Source of the DNA: Euglena gracilis
Lineage: Eukaryota; Euglenida; Euglenophyceae; Euglenales
Direction: 5' to 3'
Assembly: GCA_039621445.1 (NCBI GenBank)
Contig: CP154955.1
Coordinates: 6,190,785-6,254,784 of the forward strand
DNA length: 64,000 nt
The notes below the pieces were generated by a model, which saw only the letters and a list, made by a program, of their open reading frames with translations, made no database searches and had not been told where the DNA came from. The position numbers were made by a program, and so were the translations under genes. Of the stretch, positions 22,901 to 31,860 are shown piece after piece; within the stretch, counting starts at the first letter, position 1; every line of letters begins with the position of its first letter.

Positions 22901-25900
22901 GTGGTGGTCGGGCCGACCATGGTGGGCCCGACCTGTGGTGGTGGTCGACCGACCTGTGGTGGTTGGGCCGACCACCATTTTCCCGCAATACCCCCCCCCC
23001 TTTTTGAACTTTTAAGCCCCCCCCCCCCTGGTCGGTGGCTAGTCGGTGGTCATAAAAATGGTCTGTGGCGGGCCCAAATCACCCGGAAATGCACTTATGG
23101 CCAGTTACCCCCCCCCCAGGACCCTGTTCTGGGGGGGTCCTGGGGGCAGGGGTTTTTTTAGTCGTGGACCCCTGGGGGGGGGGGGAGGGTGGGTGGGTCC
23201 GGCCGAGCCCCCCCCGGGGGGGGGGGTCCCCCGGAGGGGGGTGGGATATACTTTTCGGCGCCGAAAAGGTGCTATTTTTAGCACTTTTCGCGATTTTTCG
23301 GCCATTTTTTGTGGGTCCCCCCCGGGGGCCCCCCCAGGGGGTGGGTGGGTGGGGGGACCCCTCCCCCCGGTCTTAAAAAGACCCCTGCCTGGGGGGTGCT
23401 GGGGGGTCCCGCAACTTTTTGGCAGAAATTTTGCAGCACAAGTTCAGGTTATTTTGAAGTGGGTACTCAGGTTGTTTTGAAGTGGGTACCGCCCCCCGGT
23501 GGGTCCTGGGGGGGAAACTGGCTATGACTCTCACAGAACTCCATTTTGGCATGTTTTGCACATTATTTCTTTCCCATTTGTTTTTTTATTTATTATTTCT
23601 GTAAGATGCAAGATCTGTTTGGGCTGTGTTAAGGGGAGCCGAAGGGGTAGGGCAGCGAAGACACCGCGGTCACCCTCCCACCTGAACCTTGTCCCAAAAC
23701 ATTATTCTGGTTAAAACCACATTTGAACAAAGATCTCAACGTCTCGAATTCTGCCCAAACATTTTTTCCACATTTTGTTGACATCACGAATCATTCATAA
23801 ACAGTTTTTTAATTAAGTTGATGCTGCACCAAAAAAATAAATATCAATAAAATTACAAAGATCTCTTTGTGATCAGGCTATTTCACCAAGGAAGAGGTGG
23901 AGATGATGACCCCCAAGGGCCCAATTGCCCGATATTACAAATTCCTCCTCGGGGTTCGGAGATTCCCGCTGAAACATGGTGCCCTCAGCTGGGCGTGCGG
24001 ATTTGGTGTGCTGATGAGTGTGTTGCACACGGTATTTCAATTCAGGAAAACACAGCTGCACACACACCAGTCCTCCCTTTTTGTCCACCACTGTTAACAG
24101 ACATTATTTTTAAGGCAATTGTTTTTCAATTTTCAGAGAATTTTTCAATGTTTTTTGTGTTGCTGTTTTTTCAGGGCGGTTGGCAGGGCTGTATGGGGTC
24201 CCCGCCAGGCTTGTGCTTAGTCGGGTGTCTACCCCACGGGGGGGGGGGGTGCTAGGGGCAGGCACCCCATGGCACCCGATCCGACCCCCCGGGGCGCAAG
24301 GCGGTAGACTGGGGGGGGGTAGTGGGTAGTCGGCCGACTAGGCCTGGTCGGTAACTAGTCGGCGAGACGGGGTGGGGGGGTAGTGGGTAGTCGGCCGACT
24401 ACCCACTCTAATGTACTAACGGGTCAAAACCGCCGACTTTTAAGCCCCCCCCCCATGAAGAAAATTGTATGCAAACTGGGCGGTGGCTAGTCGGTGGTCA
24501 TAAAAATGGTCTGTGGCGGGCCCAAATCACCCGGAAATGGTCCGGATGGGTCCAAATAAGTGCCTTACACCAACATAAACGCCCTCAGAGGTAAATCTTT
24601 GGTCGGTGGGGGTCGGTGGGCCCTTGATGGGGGTCCGGAGGGGTAAAAAGCCAATGATGAAACAGGGATTACATGAAAATCCTTTAGAAATGCAAGCATT
24701 CTGCATCACGAGAGGCAGAAAACTCCCCCCTCCACCCCCATCCGAGCCTCAAAAAACAAAATCCCTTCTGTGTTGGCAACATACTCGGGCTAAGTTGTTT
24801 TTGTGGCTCACTTTGGCATAGGCGGGGGGGCTCCGCCCCCCCCCCCCCCCGCACCCCCCTCAAATCACAAAATCCCCTCTATGTTGGCAACATACTTGAG
24901 TCCTAAGTCCTTTTTGACATTATGTTGAAAATCCAATGGGGAGAGGTGTCCTTTTGCCAAAAGTGGCCCAAAATGGGCTTTCCCCCATTTTTTTTTGCAT
25001 ATTCACCCCCGATTGCGGGGTTCTGGAGCCATTTGGGTGGGTTTTGACTGGTGTTGAGGTGATTTGGACAAAAGTTTTTTTCGGGAGGGGCTTAAAAGTC
25101 GGCAGTTTTGACCCATTAGTACATTAGAGTGGGTAGTCGGCCGACTACCCACTGCCCCCCCCCCACCCCGTCTCGCCGACTAGTTACCGACCAGGCCTAG
25201 TCGGCCGACCAATTGGGTAGTCGGCTGACTAGTCGGCCGACTAACCCCCCCCCCCCCAAATAACGCCCCCCCCCCCCCTGGTGTGTTATTTGGGCACCCG
25301 AACTGGGGCCCCAGGGGGGGGGGTGTTTTTTTTACATGGAAAACCAAAGGAAAACAGGGGGGGTGTTATTTGGGCGAAATCGGCCCCCGAGGGGCGGTGT
25401 GTTATTTGGGGGGGGGGTTATTTGGGGGGTTTACCCACTACCCCCCCCCACTCTACCGTTTGGCACCCCCCCCCCCCGGTGGGGGGGTTTGGGGGGTGCC
25501 TGCCCATAGCAGGCACCCCCCTCCAACCCCGGCGCCGGGGCCCCGGAAAAGGCCATTTTCAATTTTCTGGGTCCCCCCAGACCCCTGTCCCCCCCGGGGG
25601 GGGGGTGTGCCTGCTAGGGGCAGGCACCCTACAGCACCACCCCCCCTCCCCCCCCCCCGGTCGGTAAGCACATGCATGGTCCCCGCAACCCCATTGGTCC
25701 AAAAAATCAAAAGAGTGAAAATTTTATTTGGTTGGAGGGACAACGCTCCAACGATGCCGGAAATCATTTCTTCCCAAGAACGGCTTGCTTTTTCCGAGAG
25801 GTTTTGCAATTTCATTTTTGTGCGGCCAGAGAAGAATTCTGCCAGTCCAAATATTTTTGTTCAACTTTTAAGGCCAAATTTTCAGGCGCATTTTCAGACA

Positions 25901-27677
25901 TTGTCGGCTTTTTAAAGCGCTTTAAAAAAATATCCTTGCTTGCGGAGGATTAGACAGGGTTTGTTCCCACCCGTATGTGTTTCTTTTCGGCTTTTCGGCT
26001 TTTCTGCCATTTTTCTCACTTTTGGCTGGCAAAACGGCTTTTTTTGCCGTTTTGCAACGGCGAACGGCTTTTTTGCCGCTTTGCTGACGGCTAAACGGCT
26101 TTTTCGCCGTTTTGCCGAAAAGCCGTTTTTGAAACAAAAGGGCTTCTGGTGGGTGGGAACATTGGGTTATGAATTGCATTGCCTTTTGGTGAATTTTCAC
26201 CTGGGTCGTCACAATAAATTTTCTATTGCAGGGCACGATTTTCCATGACAGGTTGACCCATGCCCAGATATGAGAGACTTGGGTGGGTCCATCTGCACCC
26301 CCAATGTCCAAAAAAAACTGTTTTTTGTCAATTGTTGCATTTTTTGGCGCCAAAGATGCCTGCAGGCCCACCCAGGGGCAAGTTTTGCTCGAACCATCCC
26401 AAATTTTCAGCGTTCACCTTTTGCAAAAATCACCCCACCCCTGCGCCAAGACCCCCCAGGTTGGGGACTCCTGGCTGGGACCCTGACTGCCGACGCTCTC
26501 TGATGAGAAAAATTTCGTTATCCTTCCATTTTTTAAAGATTTTTTTCAGCCTCGATCGAGCAGGAGTTCTGCTGATTGGCATTTTTTCCCCCCCTTGTTT
26601 CTTTCAGTCCCGGCATGGCTGACGTTCACCTCCCTCAACCACTGGGCTCAGAATCGGCGGCTGAATCGTTATTTGACGCAGGAGTCCGTGTTCGGGGAAA
26701 TGGCTCGTGAGTTGTATGCTCTTTCTCTCTCTCTCTCTCTGTCTCTCCATTTCATCCCGTCTATCAATCTCTCAGTTTCTCTTCTGCCAGCCAACCCCAG
26801 GCAGGTTTGCTTAGGCAGGGAATTTCTTAAGCCGGAGGGTACCCTACCCCCCGGGGGGGGTCCAGCCAGCCAGCAGCTCAAATCCAGCCAGCAGCCCAAA
26901 TTTGGGCTGGGAGCCCCCCCCCCCCCCCCCCCCCGGGGGTCGACTGAAATAAAGTCGGGTCCAGCCCGGCCAGAGGCCGGGCCAGCCGGCCGAAGGCCGA
27001 GCCAGCCGGCCGCAGGCTGGCCAGCCAACTGGGCTGCCCAGGTCACCTATTCCTGCATTCTTTCCCCTCACCACAGTTTCCTCCATCACAGCCTCCAGCC
27101 TTGATCTAGCTCCATCCACCAAAATGTCGAAAACGGCAAAATGTGTTAGAAAATTTTGTTTTTCACCGACCCAGCTCAGCCCAGCCCCCTCCAGCCCCGG
27201 ACCCCCACCACCCCCCCCCGGGGGGGGGCCCAGCCAGCAGCCTTTTTGCCAGCCAGAGGCTGGACCCCCCGGGGGGGGGGTCCTTAAGAAATTCCCTGTT
27301 CTTAGGAATCCTGGCGGTGGGCAGGCACGGGACATTGGGCAGGTGCTGTCATGACAGGATGGGCAGTGCCATAGCCTCCCCAGAATGCTCTGGGCCCTGA
27401 AATGGCATGTTCACTCAACCCCTCCCCCACCCACCTCCCAGGCAGGGATTTTTTTAAGTTTGGACCCCCGGGGGGGGGGGAGGGGGAGGGGTAGGGTGGG
27501 TGGGTCCGCCGGACCCCCTCCCCCCCTGGGGGGGGTCCCCCCGGAGGGGGGTGGGATATACTTTTCGGCGCCGCAGGCGCCGAAAAAAATTCTATTTTTA
27601 GCACTTTTCGCGATTTTCGGCTATTTTTTTGTGGGTCCCCCGGACCCCCTCCCCCCCCCCCCCCGGGGCCCCCCCCC

Positions 27678-27709
<32 letters not shown>

Positions 27710-30700
27710 CCCCCTCCCCCCCAGTCTTAAAAAAACCCCTGCTCCCAGGTGAGATGTTGACCCCAAGCAGGCTTTCCCGTACGTCGCAATTCAAGCGGTA
27801 ATTTTTTTCATTTTTTGCAGGGGAGAGGTTTTTGTGCTTTTTTGCCGGCATTTTCGATTTTGAAATCCTGTTTTCCGATTCGTCCCTCATCTGGACAACG
27901 CTAAATTTGTGTCTGATGATTTTCCTGGTTGATTTCCTCCCCCCTCCAAATTTTGGCTGCCTGAAGGCTGAAAAGCCTTTTTGCAAAGGTTTCAAGGAGA
28001 AAAAGGAAAAGTTTTTGTATTGTTTTCTTTTAAAGCTGCCAAATCTGCCTTTTTTTGGCAAGAACTGATCTTTTCACCTAAATTTTCCATGAATTGTGTT
28101 CGCTTGGAAATAAGTTTGAAACAAAGATACGTTTCTTCACATTTGGGTTCCGTATGCGGAGCTTTCCGTGTTAAGCCACCAGGAAATGTCAACCTGTTTG
28201 ATAACCCCCCCCCCCCCACTGGTTTGGGGCTCCGTGGGGGGATCATCAGAGGCTCATTGCGGGAAATTGGCGATGGACTTTTTGGTGGTTGCTAGCGACC
28301 AGTCGCTAGCGACCAAGTCTATTGACCATTGGTGGTTGGGCCGACCACCAATTTTAAGTCCACCCCCCCCTCTAAAAATTTTTAAGCCCCCCTCGAAATT
28401 TTTTTCTTTCAAATATGAAAGAAAATGACTCACAACCCACCCAAATGCCTTCCAAAACCCCCATTCGCGCTAGCGACCACCAAAAAGTCCATCACCAATT
28501 TCTCGCTCGGGGCCATCATCAGACACCTGTGGTGCTTTGGGATCAATGTTGTCAGCTTGAAAGGGACGTTGCATTGAAAATTGGCCTCTGCAAGGCCGGG
28601 GCAGGTTTCTTTTTACGCAGAAGACCCCCCACCTTGGGGGGGGGGGGGGGGCAGGGTCTGGCATAAGGAGGTGTTGGGGTTCAGCTAGTTTAGCAAGTTT
28701 AGGTGGGTCTGTGCCGGAGGGGGGTCCGAACCCCCCCCGGGTCTGGACCGACCCGGCGGGGGGGGGGTCCCGGACCCCCCACAAAAGATCAAATTTTTCT
28801 GGCTGAAAGTGGATTTTGACCCAATTTTTTTGCCAAGCGGCTAAAGTGACCAACCCCCCCCCATATGGGGTGGGGGTTGGTCACACATTTTTCAATTTTG
28901 GGAAAAAGTTGCGTTTTGGGGCTTTTTTTGTGCATTTTTTTCCTGGCGATTTTTGTTAGAATTTTTTTTTGAGTGTGAAAAGTTGCTTGTTTTGCCCCAC
29001 AATTTTTGTCCAAGACAAAAAATTCATCAATTTTGTCATTTTGCATTTTGTGGTCAAAATGCTTATTTTTATGCAAAACGAAAGCTTCCCCGGCAGAGCC
29101 AGAAATTTTTTGCAGTCCTCTCCAGTGGAAATAGTATACGGGGGAGTCAAAAAAATTCCAAAAATGGCAGTTTGGAGTGGCTTTTGGGTGAAAAATACCA
29201 ACCCAGCTGGATTTGGGTGTTTTCTGGCATTTCCGACTTGGCGTGGGCCCCCGCTCCCGGACTTAAAAAAACCTCTGCCTCCATCCTGGTGGGTGGGAGG
29301 GTCCCCCTTTTTTGTTTTTACCGAAATGCGACATTCCCCCCACCCCTGGAGGGGGGTGCCAGTCAGGGTGTTGGGCATTTTTGGAGGCAGGGGGCCAGGG
29401 ACTGGGTGACGTTAAACGCGGACAAATGTCGTCTCTGGGGAAAGCATTTCAGCATTTCCCGCAGAGCTCCATCCTTCGGTGTATCTCCCCGGTTTCCTTC
29501 CAAGCAGGAAGTTGAAGTGGAAGTTAAAGCCTTGGGGATCCCGGTGGTTCAGGTTCCAGATGTAGCACACCCCGTTGCTTTTGGCGCCGGGGCCCAAACA
29601 TGGGCCATTTTCAAGGGAAATTGGCTTGGTCAGTACGCACCAAGGCCGACCCCCCCCTGCGGTTGGCAACAGGGAATTTCTTAAGCCGGAGGGTACCCTA
29701 CCCCCCCGGGGGGGGGTCCAGCCAGCCAGCAGCTCAAATCCAGCCAGCAGCCCAAATTCGGGCTGGGAGCCCCCCCCCCCCCGGGGGTCGAGTGAAATAA
29801 AGTCGGGTCCAGCCCGGCCGGAGGCCGGCCCAGCCGGCCGCAGCCGGCCGACCAGCCAACTGGGCTGCCCAGCTCATTTATCCCTGCATTTTTTCCCCTC
29901 ATCACAGCCCCTCCGTCGCAGCCCCCCAACCTTGATCTAGCTCCACCCATCAAAATGTCGAAAATGGCAAAAAAGTGTGTTAGAAATTTTAGTTTTTCCT
30001 CGACCCAGCCCAGCCCAGCCTGCTCCAGCCCCGGACCCCCCCCCACCCCCCCGGGAGGGGGGGTCCAGCCAGCAGCTCAAATCCAGCCAGCAGCTCAAAT
30101 CCAGCCAGCAGCCTTTTTGCCAGCCGGAGGCTGGACCCCCCCCTCCCGGGGGTCCTTAAGAAATTCCCTGGTTGGCAAAGAAGCCTGGTGGGGGGGTCCA
30201 CTCCCCCAGGGTTCAAATGAAGAAACTTGAATGGGGTGGCTTGGGATTATTTTTGCTGTCTCTTTCTCCTTGATGGTCCCAGGGTCCCTGAATATCGACA
30301 TCTTTGATAACAGAGGGCTCCATCAATCAGAATTCATTTGAGCTTTTTTTTTTGGCATTTTCAGCTTGATTGGATTTTTTCCCATTGTGTCTTTCAGGGT
30401 TCGAGGCAAGACGGCAGACGAGGCCACAACCTCTGTGATGGCCCGTGTCGAGAAGGAAATCTTGGGTGTGCATTGAGGCGTCCCACATGCAACTGACCAT
30501 GGACGAATTGTTCCATCCCTGATTGCACATGCAACTCTTGAAGAGCATGGTCTAAACGACGAGTTGCATGTGTTTTTCTTTTCTGCTTCCAGGTCGAACT
30601 TGAAAACAAGAAGCAGTTTTTTTTTCAATCAAAAGTCAAGGTGTCGCTGAGTGTGCTGGCGGAGCCCCCCCCCCCCAGGGAATGACAGAATTTTCGGGGT

Positions 30701-30870
30701 TTGATTGGGGTTTTGCCCCCAAGTGTAATTTTTTTGAAGATTTGGAGCGTTTTGCGAAGTGGCTGAGGTAACCTCGGGAAAGGAAACTGCTGGCTGTTCT
30801 GAACCATTCATTGTTTACGCGGTGTCGTGTTTTTTTTTCTTAAACAGAGGACGAGTATCCAGGCACCTGA
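15071..30870 (+). CDS. unrecognised 263-residue protein, ten exons
   Basis: Proposed exons are 15071-15180, 15225-15364, 20043-20100, 20154-20201, 20575-20633, 23877-23982, 26627-26706, 29453-29552, 30398-30465 and 30848-30870. They total 792 nt (264 codons), with every junction in phase. Introns at 20202 and 23983 are nonconventional and the rest GT-AG; the first is only 44 nt. The N-terminus MTHAELHLFDLDEFMQ leads to one probable membrane segment (LFSYVAAVIAFTVG). A long hydrophilic, basic part follows, including GYFTKEEVEMMTPKGPIARYY, SLNHWAQNRRLNRYL, LKWKLKPWGSRWF and VMARVEKEIL, and the end is DEYPGT. I do not recognise the family. A single-pass organelle-membrane protein is one guess. 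Exons 1, 2, 6, 7 and 9 look solid. The short exons 4, 5 and 10 rest mainly on phase and splice signals. Confidence 0.6.
15674..16230. repeat. TTGTTCGCTACTCGACC repeats with telomere-like ends
   Basis: CTTGTTCGCTATTCGACCTCC (15674), its inverse GGTCGAGTAGCGAACAAG (about 15752-15769) and the direct form again (about 16202-16219) are each joined to telomere-like DNA: GGGTTAGGGTTAGG at 15734-15747 and CCTAACCCCAACCCT at 16226 onward. Possibly an element carrying or targeting telomere-like sequence. An open frame at 15827-16228 between them matches nothing I know. Confidence 0.5.
16617..16800. mobile_element. MITE, TTATTGTCCCCCC family, copy 2
   Basis: About 184 bp, close to the copies at 6415 and 20287. 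It starts TACCACCCCC and ends GGGGGTGGTA, with doubled TTTATTGTCCCCCCC motifs, the GGCCAATGAAATTCCTTTGGTACC core and GGTCGGTGGGACAATAAAG. Non-coding. Confidence 0.7.
16826..17631. mobile_element. 806-bp foldback DNA element with 8-bp TSD
   Basis: The terminal inverted repeat CAGGCTTTTGCTTAAGG (16826) is perfectly matched by CCTTAAGCAAAAGCCTG (ends 17631). TTTGGGGT flanks both sides (16818-16825 and 17632-17639). Large inner arms are also inverted: TCTGTTATCGTACGACGGACC near 17030 and its complement near 17440, ATAGGGTTAGGTGCGC near 17115 and its complement near 17360. The centre (17140-17350) is an array of GCGCTACATGGCCACGTT units in both orientations. No ORF. The 8-bp TSD and CA...TG ends suggest a hAT-type non-autonomous element. 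Confidence 0.8.
17755..18476. mobile_element. partial copies: CAGGCTTCTGC end and half of the TAGTCGGCCGACTA element
   Basis: 17755-17780 resembles the left end of the 16826 element. From about 17795 (GGCGGTAGACTGG) the sequence follows the left half of the 21493-22871 element: TAGTCGGCCGACTA blocks, ACTCTAATGTA, the ATAAAAATGGTCTGTGGCGGG segment and one and a half units of the ~110-bp internal repeat. It stops abruptly at 18476 with no right TIR, so the copy is truncated. Confidence 0.65.
18770..19086. repeat. G/C-tract hairpins with GTGTGATCGG repeats
   Basis: CCGGACCCCCC and its complement flank 18779-18812. TTTGTGTGTGTGAT and ATCACACACACAAA form a perfect 14-bp stem at about 18851-18889. 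The remainder is C/G homopolymer. No coding signal. Confidence 0.45.
19487..19996. mobile_element. hAT-like MITE family CAGGGAATTTCTTAAG, copy 1
   Basis: TIRs CAGGGAATTTCTTAAG and CTTAAGAAATTCCCTG are perfect, and the TSD TTCCCATC is present at 19479-19486 and 19997-20004. The interior has a GCCCGGCCGGAGGCC palindromic region and a second GCCGGAGGC block near the right end. Non-coding; 510 bp. It ends 46 bases before exon 3 of the unrecognised gene. Confidence 0.9.
20202..20574 (+). other. nonconventional intron 4 of the unrecognised gene
   Basis: It begins CACCAG (CAG at +4) and ends CTGGCCCA (CTG at -8), with CCAG/CTGG complementarity. The join keeps the frame between exons 4 and 5 and gives THREHKPVGLHVGRGRAPFG across to exon 6. 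It contains the MITE at 20287-20474. Weaker than the other four because both flanking exons are short. Confidence 0.5.
20287..20474. mobile_element. MITE, TATTGTCCCCCC family, copy 3
   Basis: Begins TACCACCCCC and ends GGGGGTGGTAC. It has doubled CATATTGTCCCCCC blocks and the GGCCAATGAAATTTCCTTTGGTACC core shared with copies 1 and 2, with TATTGT/CAATAT in place of TTATTGT/CAATAA. Confidence 0.7.
20645..20872. mobile_element. 228-bp hAT-like MITE beside a 5' splice site
   Basis: The perfect 17-bp TIR is CATACATCTCTTTAAGG / CCTTAAAGAGATGTATG. The TSD ACCGAGGC is at 20637-20644 and 20873-20880. The insertion starts 11 bases into the intron, just after donor GTGACC at 20634. The interior is C/G tracts and GCCAGCCC repeats. 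Confidence 0.9.
21493..22871. mobile_element. 1,379-bp TIR element, TAGTCGGCCGACTA family, with 10-bp direct repeat flanks
   Basis: Terminal regions of ~190 bp are inverted copies. The left starts GCGCAAGGCGGTAGACTGG and the right ends CCAGTCTACCGTTTGGCACT. Each contains several TAGTCGGCCGACTA palindromes and the ACTCTAATGTACTAACGGG segment, inverted on the right. CTCCGTGCGG flanks both sides (21483-21492, 22872-22881), an unusually long TSD that could point to a Mutator-like element. The interior has no transposase ORF. It holds the ~110-bp tandem repeat. Confidence 0.8.
21975..22460. repeat. ~110-bp tandem repeat inside the TAGTCGG element
   Basis: About four and a half units share AACAAAATCCCTTCTATGTTGG, CATACTCGGGGGCTAAGTCG, TTTTTGTGGCTCACTTTGGC and a GGGGGCTCCGCCCCCC hairpin. 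Copy number differs in the related elements (about two in 18260-18476, about two in 24755-24915), so the array expands and contracts. Confidence 0.85.
23028..23100. mobile_element. short fragment of the TAGTCGG element
   Basis: GGTCGGTGGCTAGTCGGTGG, CATAAAAATGGTCTGTGGCGG and AAATCACCCGGAAATG match the left-central part of the 21493 element. Only ~70 bp is present. Confidence 0.6.
23147..23387. mobile_element. 241-bp hAT-like MITE, CAGGGGTTTTTTTA type
   Basis: The TIRs CAGGGGTTTTTTTAG and CTTAAAAAGACCCCTG are near-perfect inverses. CCTGGGGG precedes 23147 and follows 23387. It contains a TTCGGCGCCGAA palindrome and GCACTTTTCGCGATTTTTCGG. Closely related to 27443-27741. Confidence 0.75.
24294..25466. 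mobile_element. TAGTCGG element, second full copy, interrupted
   Basis: Left end GCGCAAGGCGGTAGACTGG and right end CTCTACCGTTTGGCAC match the 21493 copy. The interior has the same ATAAAAATGGTCTGTGGCGGG block and about two 110-bp repeat units. The right arm is split by the sequence at 25250-25436. The flanks are C/G tracts, so a TSD cannot be judged. Confidence 0.7.
25250..25436. mobile_element. nested GTGTTATTTGGG insertion
   Basis: This stretch between AGTCGGCCGACTA and the rest of the right arm is absent from the 21493 copy. It contains CAAATAACGCCCCC at its left and repeated GTGTTATTTGGG/GGTTATTTGGGG at its right, so its ends are roughly inverted. A young nested insertion is the simplest reading. 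Confidence 0.55.
25480..25665. repeat. GGCGCCGGGGCC-core repeat
   Basis: GGGGTGCCTGCCCATAGCAGGCACC, a GGCGCCGGGGCCCCGGAAAAGG core with GCCATTTTC, and GTGCCTGCTAGGGGCAGGCACC form an element-like unit with inverted ends, as at 8655-8905. Confidence 0.45.
26816..27298. mobile_element. hAT-like MITE family CAGGGAATTTCTTAAG, copy 2
   Basis: Same TIRs as copy 1. Flanks TGCTTAGG (26808-26815) and TTCTTAGG (27299-27306) agree at 7 of 8 positions, consistent with an older TSD. 483 bp, non-coding. Confidence 0.88.
27443..27741. mobile_element. 299-bp hAT-like MITE, CAGGGATTTTTTTAAG type
   Basis: The TIRs are CAGGGATTTTTTTAAG and CTTAAAAAAACCCCTG, with TSD CTCCCAGG at 27435-27442 and 27742-27749. It shares the GGATATACTTTTCGGCGCCG and AGCACTTTTCGCGATTTTCGG interior with the 23147 copy. 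Confidence 0.82.
27750..29452. other. intron sequence without a recognised gene
   Basis: The rest of the GT-AG intron 26707-29452 around the MITEs. It has AT-rich stretches (27800-28170, 28910-29080), a TGCTAGCGACCAGTCGCTAGCGACC tandem/inverted motif at 28288-28313, and G/C homopolymers at 28635-28655 and 28725-28770. No exon or RNA gene recognised. Confidence 0.5.
29670..30170. mobile_element. hAT-like MITE family CAGGGAATTTCTTAAG, copy 3
   Basis: Perfect TIRs and a perfect 8-bp TSD GTTGGCAA (29662-29669, 30171-30178). Relative to copy 1 it has an extra CAGCTCAAATCCAGC repeat near the right end. Confidence 0.92.
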
Positions 30871-31860
30871 ATTGGGCTCATCTCAAGATATAGGCACAAG
30901 GCGATTGGGTCGACTGGGTCAGGCCGACTGCCCAACACAGTCCGTACCCCCGTCAAAAATTTTAAAGCCCCCCCTGAGGAGAAATAGGGCACAAAAGTCA
31001 ATTTTCCTTAAATTTCTCAAACAAGGTGGGGAGTCAAAGGGGAAAAAAATGCCCAGAGACCCAAATTGACGCCCTCACAAGGCCCATCTAGCAGTATTTT
31101 GATTTCCCTGCAACTCCCTCCCTAGCCCGCGTTGCGGCCATTTTCCGGCCAACTTTGGCCATTTTGTGTAGTTTTTGGCCCTGTTTTGACTTGGCCAATT
31201 TGGCGCGAAAAATAACAAAATCCCCTTGTGTGTGTGTACAAAGGTAACGACAGCCGAAGCGCGCACGCTAATTGGCGAAACGCGAACTTTTTCGGCAGAG
31301 CGACGGAAAAATAAGGCCCCCCCAAAAAAATAAGACCCCCCAAAAAATAAGACCCCCCCTGGGCCGATCGAGAAAAAAATCCAAAAATAAGACCCCCCCA
31401 TAAATAAGACCCCCCCCCCTTGACGGCGCGAAGCGCCGGGGACGGTGAAAATTTTCCCTGAAAAATTACCCAAACCCCCAATTTCAAACACAAAAGTGAT
31501 GAAATTTCAAAAATTTCAGATTTTGAGGTGCAAAAAAAAACATCTTAAATGTCAAATTGCTCCATTTTTAACATGGCGCGAAGCGCCGAAGGAAAATTTT
31601 TTAGCCCTCTTGGGAACCTGAAAAATGGTGCTTTTTCGGGCCCGGGTCGGTCAAGAAAAAATCCAAAAATAAGACCCCCCCCAAAAAATAAGACCCCCCT
31701 GGAGGCTTCCAGCAACGAACCCAAAAGTAAGACCCGGGTCTTATTTTTCTGGGGGGGTTTACATCCGGAGTTGGCCTTTGAAGGAAATCGACGCTGCTCA
31801 TTTTTTTGGTTGAAGAGGAACCTCAGGGGAGGGTTGAAACGGATTTCATCGACACCACCC
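30871..31860. repeat. intergenic DNA with AATAAGACCCCCC repeats
   Basis: After the unrecognised gene ends, (A)AAATAAGACCCCCC recurs at least six times between 31315 and 31735, with an inverted GGTCTTATTTTTCTGGGGGGG at 31737. GGCGCGAAGCGCCG hairpins lie at 31423 and 31573. Probably a degenerate foldback element. No gene recognised. Confidence 0.45.

Larger units (their letters stand above)
20634..23876 (+). other. GT-AG intron 5 of the unrecognised gene
   Basis: The donor is TTTCG|GTGACC and the acceptor TTGTGATCAG at 23876. It contains the TIR elements at 20645, 21493 and 23147. An open frame at 20971-21447 is proline/histidine-rich and not convincing as an exon. Confidence 0.55.
23983..26626 (+). 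other. nonconventional intron 6 of the unrecognised gene
   Basis: It begins CCTCAG and ends CTGACGTT; TCAGC pairs with GCTGA. The join reads PLKHGA-TSLNHWAQNRRL in frame. GT-AG alternatives (GT at 23954, AG at 26608) break the frame. It contains the nested elements at 24294-25466 and 25480-25665. The region 25672-26560 shows no convincing exon and is rich in AAACGGCTTTTT motifs (26030-26130). Confidence 0.75.

Noticed and set aside
30594-30650. Alternative last exon after the acceptor TTCTGCTTCCAG
   Set aside because: Joining there gives a stop after three codons; the acceptor at 30847 gives DEYPGT and stop. Both are possible and only transcripts can decide; the latter was preferred.
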